Source of the DNA: Novosphingobium sp. AAP83
Lineage (GTDB): Bacteria; Pseudomonadota; Alphaproteobacteria; Sphingomonadales; Sphingomonadaceae
Assembly: GCF_001295795.1 (NCBI RefSeq)
Contig: NZ_LJHY01000003.1
Coordinates: 62,001-126,000, forward strand
DNA length: 64,000 nucleotides
Reading direction: 5' to 3'
Part shown: positions 45,080 through 53,491 of the stretch, piece after piece
Numbering within the stretch: position 1 is the stretch's first letter
Layout of the letters: each line of letters starts with the position of its first letter
Made by a program: the position numbers and the translations under genes
The notes under the pieces: model-generated
What the model was told of the DNA's origin: nothing
Database searches by the model: none
The model's input: only the letters and a program-made list of their open reading frames with translations

Positions 45080-47067
45080 CACTTGCCCTCGCAAGCTTGC
45101 TGTTCGGAAGTATCAAGGAACGGCGCGAACGGGCAGTTTACATAGCGCAAGCGAACGCCCGAGCCGACTGCCACGACAATCGTATCGGACCGCATATCCT
45201 TGGGCGCATTGCCGATCCCACCCGCTTTTGCCCCGCCATTATGGAGCCCGAGGAACGAGATCATATCGTCCTGATCGATGCCATCGCCCGAAACGCCAAT
45301 CGCGCCGACCAAGCGGTTGCCGCGATAGATCGGCACGGCACCGGGGAAAATCTGGATGCCATTGGCGAGCCGCTTTTTGCCGGTAGGCGTATCAGGCACT
45401 GCGCTGCACGTTTGCGGCGTATCGGCAACGCCCGGCGCATTCTGGACGAAGCCTGCATGCTGCGCGATGTTCGCTTTGACCAGCGCGATCTGCAAGCCGG
45501 TGGCAAAGGGGCTGAAATCGGTGATCGGACGCGACAGCGGGCCGTTGGGACGGCCCAGTTCTCCATCGGGGAAATAGGGCCGGGCAAGATTGCCCACGGC
45601 GCGATCCGCAAAGGCTTTGGTGCCGGTAAGCGCCGTTTGATCCCCGAGGAAGTCACGGAAACGCTGGACAAAAGCGGGGATTTCGGCATCGGTATTGCCG
45701 GTAAGCTGCTGCGCTGCCAGCGGGTTGGAGAAGAACGCGACCGTGCGCGCTTTTTGCAGAGAAACGTCGATGCCGAAGATAGGCGCATCGGGGCTGCGGA
45801 CCTGGCCGAGCACTTCGCCGAAAGTATCGACCACTGTAATCGTCACTTGCGCGCGGCTATCGAGCGGGCGGCGGATTTGCGCGCGGGCGCGCGTCATGAT
45901 CGTGAAGGCTTCTTCAAGCACCGCGCGGGCTTCGGCAGCGCTGAGCGCTTGGCCCACGGTTGCGCCATCGGTTCCGGGCTTTACCGGATAACGCGGAGCG
46001 CCTGATCCGTCGGTCAGGAGATAGGCATCTGCAAGACTGAATTCTGCGGCTGTGACGCGGCGGATGCCGCTGCGTTCGGTGCCATAGACCGCGCCCGCGA
46101 TGACCGCTGTACCATCATAGTAGCCGCGCACCGGGATGAGTGTGCCGCGCGACGTATTGATCGCGGCAAAGCTGGTTTGCAGCGGGCTGAGCCGGTCAAC
46201 CCGCGCATCGGCAAAGCGCAGAGCGCTGCCATCGGCGGTGATGCGATCGCCCTTAATGTCATCTGCTGGCGAAAAGCCCTGAATTCCCGCAAGCGCGATG
46301 TATTCTTCGGCATCGTCATCGAAATCGGAAATGTTGGGATCATAACCGTAATCGCCATCAGCCATCACGCCGACGCCGCCGACGACCACCCCGTTTTTGT
46401 AAAGCGGCAGGCCTCCGGCGTCGGCAGCAAGGCCTAGTGGTGAGCGCTTCGGTCCGATGAAGGCGGCTGAACCGGCATTGCCCGGAACGAAGCGCGAGTT
46501 CAGATCGGAACAGGGCAACTGGCTGAACTGCACACCGAACAGCGGTCCGGCTTCAAGGCCCGGCGTGTTGGGCGCTGGCGGGAAATGTTCCTGCACGATC
46601 GCGCTGGCGGTGCGGGTGGAGAAGGCATTGCCGCTGGAGGACAAATAGGCGGCGGTAACCGCTTTGGTAATCGCGCCCATCGTGGCTTCGACATCAAGGC
46701 CTTGCGCATCGACCCCGCGCGGCGAGATTTCGCCGGTGGCGGTGCGGCGGCTCGTGACCATGCGCGTGGGCGCGCCGTTCATGCGGAACACGGCCAGCAC
46801 ATTGCCAACGCGGTCCACCACGCTGATGATCGCGGGCTTGCCCCTCGCCTGCGCCTCACCCACGGCCTGTGCGATCACTTGCTGCACATCTGCCGCGCTG
46901 AGCGATTCTTGCGCGGGATCGGCAAAGAAGCGCGCTGTTGCACTGGGTGTGGGTGTTGGCGCAAAAGTATTGCCCGAACCGGAATCGCCACCGCCACAGC
47001 CTGCCAGCGCAAGCGAAAGCGAGGCGACCAGCGCGGTCGATTGGCGCATGATGAGCGCAGTCTGCAT
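45079..47067 (-). CDS. Lipoprotein with two HbpS/GlcG-like (DUF336) modules
   Basis: The 662-residue protein has a lipoprotein signal with LALAGC (Cys24). It contains two copies of the HbpS/GlcG pattern: LSAADVQQVIAQAVGEA plus SVVDRVGNVLAV, then GLPLYKNGVVVGGVGV in the first half; LSAAEARAVLEEAF plus TVVDTFGEVLGQV, then AVPIYRGNRLVGAIGVSGDG in the second. HbpS-type domains can bind haem and sense redox stress. It lies between the two cytochrome/porin genes with TGATG overlaps on both sides, so a role in haem handling or assembly of the conduit is plausible. An ATG at 47049 is a possible alternative start. Confidence 0.82.
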   Translation of the reverse strand: MQTALIMRQSTALVASLSLALAGCGGGDSGSGNTFAPTPTPSATARFFADPAQESLSAADVQQVIAQAVGEAQARGKPAIISVVDRVGNVLAVFRMNGAPTRMVTSRRTATGEISPRGVDAQGLDVEATMGAITKAVTAAYLSSSGNAFSTRTASAIVQEHFPPAPNTPGLEAGPLFGVQFSQLPCSDLNSRFVPGNAGSAAFIGPKRSPLGLAADAGGLPLYKNGVVVGGVGVMADGDYGYDPNISDFDDDAEEYIALAGIQGFSPADDIKGDRITADGSALRFADARVDRLSPLQTSFAAINTSRGTLIPVRGYYDGTAVIAGAVYGTERSGIRRVTAAEFSLADAYLLTDGSGAPRYPVKPGTDGATVGQALSAAEARAVLEEAFTIMTRARAQIRRPLDSRAQVTITVVDTFGEVLGQVRSPDAPIFGIDVSLQKARTVAFFSNPLAAQQLTGNTDAEIPAFVQRFRDFLGDQTALTGTKAFADRAVGNLARPYFPDGELGRPNGPLSRPITDFSPFATGLQIALVKANIAQHAGFVQNAPGVADTPQTCSAVPDTPTGKKRLANGIQIFPGAVPIYRGNRLVGAIGVSGDGIDQDDMISFLGLHNGGAKAGGIGNAPKDMRSDTIVVAVGSGVRLRYVNCPFAPFLDTSEQQACEGK

Positions 47068-48485
47068 CAGCGCAGGCTCCGGATCGAACGCACCGCATTG
47101 CCCAGCGCGCGGCGGAAGGCGAGCGGCTGGAAGCCGTTGGGATCACGCACCGCGCCATAGGCCTGATTGATCTGGATGCGCAGCGCGTCCGCCGAAGCGT
47201 TGGACACCATGCCCTGATTGACCAAGCCGTTGAGCAGCGTATCGACCGCCATGACCGATTGCACCGCGCCTTCATAGTCGGTGTAGCGCTCACCAATCGC
47301 TTCGCTGGCGATGCTCTCCATGATCGCAAATGTCTGTTCGCGAGTGAAGGCGGCAGAGGCGAACCTGCTAGAGAGTTGATCCGCAGATTGCCGCAGCGTT
47401 TGGGCCGCTATGACGGTTTCAGCGCGGCTTACGCCCATTGCGCGGTGGAACGCCTTGCTTTTCGCATCGAAATTGGCCGCAGCATCGGGCGCAACCGCGC
47501 GTGCGGCGGCCAGCAGCATGATCATGTTTTCATCGTTATAGGGCGGTGTGCCGAGGTGGATCGGGCGGCCCGGGTTTGGCACGGCGGTTACCTTGCCTTC
47601 ATCGCCATCGTAAATGCGGCGGTGGCACGAGTGGCAATCGTAGAATGTGAATTCGGGGAAGATGCCGTCCACCGCGCGCGCGGGCTGGCTGAACAATTCG
47701 AGGCTGCGCTTGACCGCTTCGGCCTGGCCCACAGCCCACATCCGCATGCCGTTGGTTTTGCCGCCCTTGCGCTGGACATAATCGGCGTCTTCATCGTGGT
47801 GCTGCTGGAGCGTGGTGAAGAGATCGAGTTCGAACGAGATGCGCGGGTGGCCTGCCGCCATGATGCGGTGCGCGATGAATTGGCCTTTTGCATCGCCCGA
47901 GAAATGGCAATCGAGGCAGACTTGCGCCTTCACGTGCGGGCGCGTGAGATCAGTCATGCCCTGCGCGACATTGCGCGCGTGGCTGGCACCTACGGTGTAA
48001 TGACTGGCGAGCCAGCCACCGGACGCACCGTGGCAGGCCTCGCAATCCACGCCATCAGACACGCGGGCGGAACCGGGCGAAGAATGGCATCCGGCGCATT
48101 CGCGCTGCACGCCTGCGCCATCAAGGCCCATGCGACGCACGATGGCCTGCCCACGCGGCTCTTGCACAACCCTCCAGGCGCGGCTGTGTGCGCCCGACGG
48201 TGAGGATTCTTCCTGCCAGCGCATGACTTCGTCCTGCCGGACGACTGCGCCATCAGCCGCGCTGCGTCCGTGGCAGGTTGACCCTGCACATGACGCCACG
48301 CCCATATGGCCACGCAAAGTCTCGCCAGAGCTTTGCGCCTGAACAGAGGCTGGGGACACAAGAGTCGCTGCGCCGAGCGCGGCCCCGACCATGGCCAGAC
48401 ATACGGCCGCTGCCACCGCGCCTGAGCGAGGCACAGCCAGAAGAGCTGCGATCAGCCGCCGGAAAGACACAAATTTGTCGAGCAT
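47067..48485 (-). CDS. Pentahaem-type cytochrome c554-like protein
   Basis: The protein is about 472 residues from the ATG at 48485 (472 codons plus stop); a GTG at 48539 adds 18. After a long signal region it has one CX4CH site (CAGSTCH) and four CXXCH sites (CAGCH, CEACH, CLDCH, CHSCH). Distal His residues are abundant in the cytochrome c554-like region. A Cys-free C-terminal domain of about 180 residues follows. It is the first gene of the four-gene unit, so the promoter should lie in 48486-48662. It is probably the periplasmic electron donor to the outer-membrane complex. Confidence 0.85.
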   Translation of the reverse strand: MLDKFVSFRRLIAALLAVPRSGAVAAAVCLAMVGAALGAATLVSPASVQAQSSGETLRGHMGVASCAGSTCHGRSAADGAVVRQDEVMRWQEESSPSGAHSRAWRVVQEPRGQAIVRRMGLDGAGVQRECAGCHSSPGSARVSDGVDCEACHGASGGWLASHYTVGASHARNVAQGMTDLTRPHVKAQVCLDCHFSGDAKGQFIAHRIMAAGHPRISFELDLFTTLQQHHDEDADYVQRKGGKTNGMRMWAVGQAEAVKRSLELFSQPARAVDGIFPEFTFYDCHSCHRRIYDGDEGKVTAVPNPGRPIHLGTPPYNDENMIMLLAAARAVAPDAAANFDAKSKAFHRAMGVSRAETVIAAQTLRQSADQLSSRFASAAFTREQTFAIMESIASEAIGERYTDYEGAVQSVMAVDTLLNGLVNQGMVSNASADALRIQINQAYGAVRDPNGFQPLAFRRALGNAVRSIRSLR

Positions 48486-48617
48486 TGCCCCAAGTCCCCA
48501 CTGGTCCACCTGCAACCCGGCTTTTGCCTTGTGCTGCACGCTTGCCAGAAGTGCTGCAATGCGACCCCGATGACTGTGACTAGGCTAGACCGCGCCTGCG
48601 GTTCAAGTGGCTATTCA

Positions 48618-48642
48618 TGTTTCCGACAGATTTCTGGAAACA
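48618..48642 (-). terminator. Hairpin between aldehyde dehydrogenase and the cytochrome operon
   Basis: TGTTTCC and GGAAACA form a dyad, with an inner CAGA/TCTG pair, 20 bases beyond the aldehyde dehydrogenase stop. Position suggests a terminator that separates it from the downstream cytochrome unit; without a T run it could instead be an operator. Confidence 0.4.
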
Positions 48643-48662
48643 TTCGCCGCCACAGCTCTCCT

Positions 48663-50096
48663 TTATTGGCGGCGGATCACCAGATTGCGGATTTCCGACA
48701 TGTCCTCCATCGCAAAACGAATGCCTTCGCGGCCCAGCCCTGAATCCTTCACGCCGCCATAGGGCATGTTATCAACGCGGTAGCTCGACACATCGTTGAC
48801 GACGATCCCGCCAACATCCAGTCGGTCCCACGCCTCCATGACCTTGTGTAGATCGGATGTGAACAGGCCTGCCTGAAGGCCGAACTTGCTGTCGTTCACC
48901 TCGTCCAGCGCCGCATCCCAGTCGGTGAACTTTGAAAGGATCACGACAGGGCCAAACGCCTCTTCTGTATAGATATCCATATCGCGCGAGCAGCCTTCCA
49001 GCAGCGTTGCGGCCAGCATGTTGCCTTCGCATTCGCCGCCCGCGAGCAGGGTCGCGCCCCCGGCGACGGCTGCGTCGATCCACGATTTCAGCCGCTGCGC
49101 TTCCTTGGCCGAGATCATCGGGCCGATGAAAGTATCGCGGTGCTTCGGATCGCCGGATTTAAGCGTTTTGACTTTTGCCGCCAGCATATCGCGGAACTGG
49201 TCATAGATATCGGCGTGGATGATCACGCGCTGCACGTGGATGCACGATTGGCCCGACTGGTAATACCCGCCAAAGATAATCCGCGCGAGCGCATGCTCCA
49301 GATCGGCGTCCTTATCGACGACAACCGCAGCATTGCCGCCCAGTTCGAGTACGACCTTCTTTTTGCCCGCCTTTGCCTTCAACGCCCAGCCCACATCGGG
49401 CGATCCGGTGAAGGACAGCAGCTTCAGGCGCTCGTCAGTGGTGAACAGATCGGCACCTGCACGCGCGGCTGGCAGGATCGAGAACGCGCCTTCGGGCAGG
49501 ACATCGCATTCGGCCAGCACTTCGCCCATGATGATCGCACCAAGCGGCGTCATCGAGGCAGGCTTCATCACGAAGGGGCAGCCCATCGCGATAGCCGGCG
49601 CGATCTTGTGCGCAGCAAGGTTCAGCGGGAAATTGAAAGGCGAGATAAAGCTGCACGGGCCAATCGGCACACGCTTCCACATGCCCATATAGCCCTTGGC
49701 ACGCGGGCTGATGTCGAGCGGCTGGATTTCGCCGTAATTGCGCGTCGATTCTTCGGCAGCGATGCGGAATGTGTCGATCAGACGGCCCACTTCACCTTCG
49801 GAATCGGCGATGGGTTTGCCCGCTTCAATGCACAGCGCATAGGCAAGCTCGTCCTTGCGCTCGGCAAAGCGCTTTACGCAATGGTCAAGCACGTCGCGCT
49901 TTTCAAAGCTGGCGAGCCGCGCCATCGGTTCGGTTGCTCGGACAGCCCCTGCGATAGCCTCGTCGATCACATCGGGCGTGGCGAGCGCGGTGCGGAATGC
50001 CACCTCGCCGGTGAACTTGTCGGTCACCTCAAGATCGGTATTCGGCTGCACGGCCTTGTTGTTAAGATAGAGCGGGTAGACGTCTTTGAGTTTCAT
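48663..50096 (-). CDS. Aldehyde dehydrogenase family protein
   Basis: The 477-residue ALDH has the catalytic Cys in GQSCIHVQR, the general-base Glu in VLELGGNAAV and an oxyanion Asn in SPFNFPLN. It oxidises an aldehyde with NAD(P). The GQSCIHVQR sequence and overall features resemble lactaldehyde or non-phosphorylating glyceraldehyde-3-phosphate dehydrogenases, but the substrate is not fixed by sequence. Translation starts at the ATG 50096 (MKLKDVYPL). It follows the acetolactate-synthase-like gene on the same strand across the palindromic element. Confidence 0.9.
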   Translation of the reverse strand: MKLKDVYPLYLNNKAVQPNTDLEVTDKFTGEVAFRTALATPDVIDEAIAGAVRATEPMARLASFEKRDVLDHCVKRFAERKDELAYALCIEAGKPIADSEGEVGRLIDTFRIAAEESTRNYGEIQPLDISPRAKGYMGMWKRVPIGPCSFISPFNFPLNLAAHKIAPAIAMGCPFVMKPASMTPLGAIIMGEVLAECDVLPEGAFSILPAARAGADLFTTDERLKLLSFTGSPDVGWALKAKAGKKKVVLELGGNAAVVVDKDADLEHALARIIFGGYYQSGQSCIHVQRVIIHADIYDQFRDMLAAKVKTLKSGDPKHRDTFIGPMISAKEAQRLKSWIDAAVAGGATLLAGGECEGNMLAATLLEGCSRDMDIYTEEAFGPVVILSKFTDWDAALDEVNDSKFGLQAGLFTSDLHKVMEAWDRLDVGGIVVNDVSSYRVDNMPYGGVKDSGLGREGIRFAMEDMSEIRNLVIRRQ

Positions 50097-50135
50097 TTTC
50101 GACCTCTGCGAGGAGCACATCCGCCCCGATTATGT

Positions 50136-50219
50136 CGTCATTGCGAGCGTAGCGAAGCAATCCAGAGTGTTGCACACGAAGACTCTGGATTGTTTGTCGC
50201 TGCGCTCCTCGCAATGACG
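50136..50219. repeat. Palindromic intergenic element, copy 2
   Basis: Arms at 50136-50168 and 50182-50219 are inverted (CGTCATTGCGAG...CAATCCAGAGT and complement, with a few inserted bases in one arm). They share the core of the copy at 11361-11438. It lies between two genes of the same strand (acetolactate-synthase-like and aldehyde dehydrogenase) and could attenuate read-through or stabilise upstream RNA. Confidence 0.85.
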
Positions 50220-50229
50220 AAGGTTATGC

Positions 50230-51891
50230 CTAAAGCGCTTGTGACAGCTCTTTGATATCCTTGTTCAAGATCTGGTCGTTCTCCGAATAGTCGACCGGGC
50301 ATTCGATCAGATGGACACCCGGCGTGAAGTTGCAGTGATCGAGCAATTCCTTGAGGTGCACGGCACTTTCCACGCGATAGCCGTTGGCGCCATAGCTTTC
50401 GGCATATTTAACGAAATCGGGGTTGCCATACGTCAGCCCGAAATCTTCAAAGCCCATGTTGGCCTGCTTCCAGCGGATCATGCCATAGGAATTGTCATTC
50501 AGGATCAGCACGGTAAGGTTCAGACCCAAACGAACTGCGGTTTCCATTTCCTGGCTGTTCATCATGAAACCGCCATCGCCGCAAATCGCCATGACTTTGC
50601 GATCCGGATAGACCATCGCGCTCATCATCGCCGACGGCAGCCCTGCGCCCATGGTGGCCAGTGCATTATCGAGCAGCACGGTGTTGGGCTGATAGGCGGT
50701 ATATCCGCGCGCGAACCAGATCTTGTAAACGCCGTTGTCCAAACAAATAATCGCATCTTCGGGTAAAGCATCGCGGACCTGGCTCACCAAGTGCGGCGGA
50801 AAGATCGGGAACCGCGTGTCGGCGGCAAGCGGCGCAGTGTGCGCAACTTCAGCCGCGCGATAGGCCAACATGTGGTCAAAATTCCATGCCGGATTGGGCT
50901 CGATCGCTTCCTTCATTTGCCAAATCGCGTTGGCGATATCGCCGATCACTTCGATGCTGGGGAAGTACACCGGATCAACCTCGGCGGTCTTGGTCGAAAC
51001 ATGGATAACCGGAGTTCCGCCTTCCCGCATAAAGAACGGCGGCTTTTCGATCACATCATGGCCGACATTGATGATGAGATCGGCATCTTCCACCGCGCGG
51101 TGGACGAAGTCTCCGGCGGACAGCGCCGCGCAGCCAAGGAACTTGGGGTGGCGTTCATCGATCACACCTTTGCCAAGCTGGGTGGTGAGGAAGGGAATTC
51201 CCGTCTTCTCAACGAATTCGGCGAGCATCTTACCGGTCATCTTGCGGTTTGCGCCTGCGCCGATCACCAGCACCGGAGCCTTTGCCGATTGCAGCGCCTG
51301 CACCGCCTGCGCTACAGACTTGGCATCGGCATTGGGGCGACGCACGAGGCTGCGCTTCAGCGGCCGTGTATCGGTGTGTTCATCGGCAATGTCTTCAGGC
51401 AGTTCGATGTGCGTTGCGCCGGGCTTTTCTTCCTCGGCCAAGCGATAGGCTTCGCGCACGCGGCTGGGGATGTTGTCTGACGACTGCATCTGGTGCGTGA
51501 ATTTGGTGATCGGTGCCATCATCGAGACGACATCGAGAATCTGGAAACGCCCCTGCTTTGATTTCTTGATCGGCTTCTGGCCGGTGATCATCAGCATCGG
51601 CATACCGCCCAGCGTGGCATAGGCAGCCGCTGTCACGAAATTGGTGGCACCCGGACCCAATGTGGCGATGCAAACGCCGGTCTTGCCGGTGTGACGGCCA
51701 TACGTTGCCGCCATGAACCCTGCGCCCTGTTCGTGCCGCGTGAGGATCAGCTTGATCTTGGTTGAGCGCGAGAGCGAATCGAGGAAATCGAGATTCTCTT
51801 CGCCCGGAACGCCGAAGATGTATTCGCAGCCCTCTTCCTCAAGGCATTCGATGAACAGGTCTGATGCTTTTTTGCCAATACCTTCGGACAT
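50230..51891 (-). CDS. Acetolactate synthase-like ThDP enzyme
   Basis: This 553-residue thiamine-diphosphate enzyme has the catalytic Glu54 (RHEQGAGF) and the ThDP/Mg site GDGGFMMNSQEMETAVR...NDNSYGMI. Its N- and central domains are of the large-subunit acetohydroxyacid type. It probably decarboxylates pyruvate to make acetolactate or a related ketol; no regulatory small-subunit gene is next to it, favouring a catabolic AlsS-like enzyme. The ATG at 51891 is used; the longer frame adds a non-family leader. The aldehyde dehydrogenase gene lies downstream. Confidence 0.87.
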   Translation of the reverse strand: MSEGIGKKASDLFIECLEEEGCEYIFGVPGEENLDFLDSLSRSTKIKLILTRHEQGAGFMAATYGRHTGKTGVCIATLGPGATNFVTAAAYATLGGMPMLMITGQKPIKKSKQGRFQILDVVSMMAPITKFTHQMQSSDNIPSRVREAYRLAEEEKPGATHIELPEDIADEHTDTRPLKRSLVRRPNADAKSVAQAVQALQSAKAPVLVIGAGANRKMTGKMLAEFVEKTGIPFLTTQLGKGVIDERHPKFLGCAALSAGDFVHRAVEDADLIINVGHDVIEKPPFFMREGGTPVIHVSTKTAEVDPVYFPSIEVIGDIANAIWQMKEAIEPNPAWNFDHMLAYRAAEVAHTAPLAADTRFPIFPPHLVSQVRDALPEDAIICLDNGVYKIWFARGYTAYQPNTVLLDNALATMGAGLPSAMMSAMVYPDRKVMAICGDGGFMMNSQEMETAVRLGLNLTVLILNDNSYGMIRWKQANMGFEDFGLTYGNPDFVKYAESYGANGYRVESAVHLKELLDHCNFTPGVHLIECPVDYSENDQILNKDIKELSQAL

Positions 51892-52074
51892 TGCTCGGTC
51901 GCTCCATGTGCTAAAGAGACACACACAAAGCGGCGTCCCCTTCCCCCAGTTCGGATGCGACCCCAGAGACATACCGCCGAATGCGGGCCGTTAACGACCC
52001 CGCACCTGCCCCTTGGTACAGGGCCTAACAAACCATGCGGGCGGTGTCACCCCGCCTTAGACCCGGCTGTGCCT

Positions 52075-53016
52075 TCAATAGCCCAAAGAAAGGTCAACTT
52101 GCGGCTCCAACCGATCGCCGCGATGGAACCGGCCAAGGTTTTCAAGGAAGCGCGTGACAGAGCGCTGGAACATCTTGGTTTGCGCGCGGCCCGATAGGTG
52201 CATGGACACGTGTGCATTGGGCAAGGACCATAGTGGATGATCGGCAGGCAGCGGTTCTGGCGTCGTGACATCAAGGAACGCCTGTCCCGGACGTCCGGCC
52301 TGAAGCGCCTTTATCAACGCATCCTGATCGATCACCGATCCGCGCGCGATGTTGATAAGCGTGGCCTCTGGCTTCATGGCAGCCAGCTCTGCCGCGCCGA
52401 TCATGTGATCGGTTTCCGGTGTTGCGGGAACCGACAATATCACCCAATCGAACGTACCGAGCTGTTCACGCCATTGATCAGGCGTCAGCGTGCCCTCACC
52501 GCCAGACCGGCGCACTTTGACAACTTCGACATCGAACCCTGCCAGACGCTTTTCAACAAGCTGGCCAATAGCGCCGTAGCCAAGGATCAGCGCGCGGCTG
52601 CCGCTGAGTTCGACTTTGCCCGGCGAATCCATCAGCCACTCATGCCGGTCCTGCGCGCGCACAACCTCGCGATAGCCTTTGGCCACGGTCAGCATGGCCA
52701 TGACGACATATTCGGCGATGGTGATCGCGTTGATGCCCACCCCGTTGGTCAGCACCACGCCCCGTTCGCGCAGCAGATCAAGTGGGAAGAAATCAACGCC
52801 GGCATAGACCGAATTCAGCCATTTGAGCTTCGTCGCCTTGCCGATGGCTTCCGCCATCTTGCCGGGTTGGTACAGATCGAACCAGCCGATCTCTGCATGC
52901 GGAGCGAGGTCGAGCAGTTCTTCCGTCGTGTTAAAAAAACGCGGTTCGACCCAATCCGGCAGGTGGCTTTGCACCAAAGGCGCGGCCATGGCGTTCATTA
53001 CGAGGGTGGTTTTCAT
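52075..53016 (-). CDS. D-2-hydroxyacid dehydrogenase
   Basis: The 313-residue NAD(P)-dependent dehydrogenase has the Rossmann motif GYGAIG (146-151) and catalytic Arg225 (NIARGSVID), Glu254 (TTPEPLPADH) and His273 (VSMHLSG). It reduces 2-oxoacids such as glyoxylate or hydroxypyruvate, or does the reverse; the specific substrate is not determined. Its start overlaps the stop of the HicB-like gene by four bases, so translation is coupled to it. Confidence 0.9.
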   Translation of the reverse strand: MKTTLVMNAMAAPLVQSHLPDWVEPRFFNTTEELLDLAPHAEIGWFDLYQPGKMAEAIGKATKLKWLNSVYAGVDFFPLDLLRERGVVLTNGVGINAITIAEYVVMAMLTVAKGYREVVRAQDRHEWLMDSPGKVELSGSRALILGYGAIGQLVEKRLAGFDVEVVKVRRSGGEGTLTPDQWREQLGTFDWVILSVPATPETDHMIGAAELAAMKPEATLINIARGSVIDQDALIKALQAGRPGQAFLDVTTPEPLPADHPLWSLPNAHVSMHLSGRAQTKMFQRSVTRFLENLGRFHRGDRLEPQVDLSLGY

Positions 53017-53411
53017 AGCCGACGATGCTCTATTTCGTTGCGCGCCGCATCGGCCAAAAAGGCGCTGCGGGTGAGATTGCGTTCGGAGGCGGCGCGATCA
53101 ATCGCTTCGAGCATTCCGCGATCAAGCGAGATATTGGCGCGAACCTGCCGTCCGGTGCGACGGATGTGCGGCACGGCAACAAGGAAGGCACCCTCGGCCA
53201 GATCGGCTTCGGCCACCTTGCGCACGTCCTCCAGACTGCTGGGCGCGATACTTTCATCGGCATCTTCGAACCACAGTTCCAGCGCCTCGCAGGCATTGGG
53301 CAGCAATTGTTCAACCTCGTCCGCTGCGGAAAAGCAGCCCGGAATATCAGGGAAGTGAACGCCAAAGGCGCTGCCTTCCTGCTTGTGAACGACCGCGTAG
53401 AAGTATGTCAT
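53013..53411 (-). CDS. Orphan HicB-family antitoxin-like protein
   Basis: The 132-residue protein has the HicB pattern: an N-terminal RNase-H-like half (AVVHKQEGSAFGVHFPDIPGCFSAADE) and a C-terminal ribbon-helix-helix region (RRTGRQVRANISLDRGMLEAIDRAASERNLTRS in part). The start at 53411 follows MTYFY. No HicA-like toxin gene is found next to it; instead its stop overlaps a D-2-hydroxyacid dehydrogenase start. It may act as a DNA-binding regulator of that enzyme or be a relict antitoxin. Confidence 0.82.
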   Translation of the reverse strand: MTYFYAVVHKQEGSAFGVHFPDIPGCFSAADEVEQLLPNACEALELWFEDADESIAPSSLEDVRKVAEADLAEGAFLVAVPHIRRTGRQVRANISLDRGMLEAIDRAASERNLTRSAFLADAARNEIEHRRL

Positions 53412-53491
53412 AGCCAACCTGCCATCTTTGCGATGCTGCCAATATCACACTTCATACGCAACTTGATACACACGCTACCTAAAGTGCTGAG

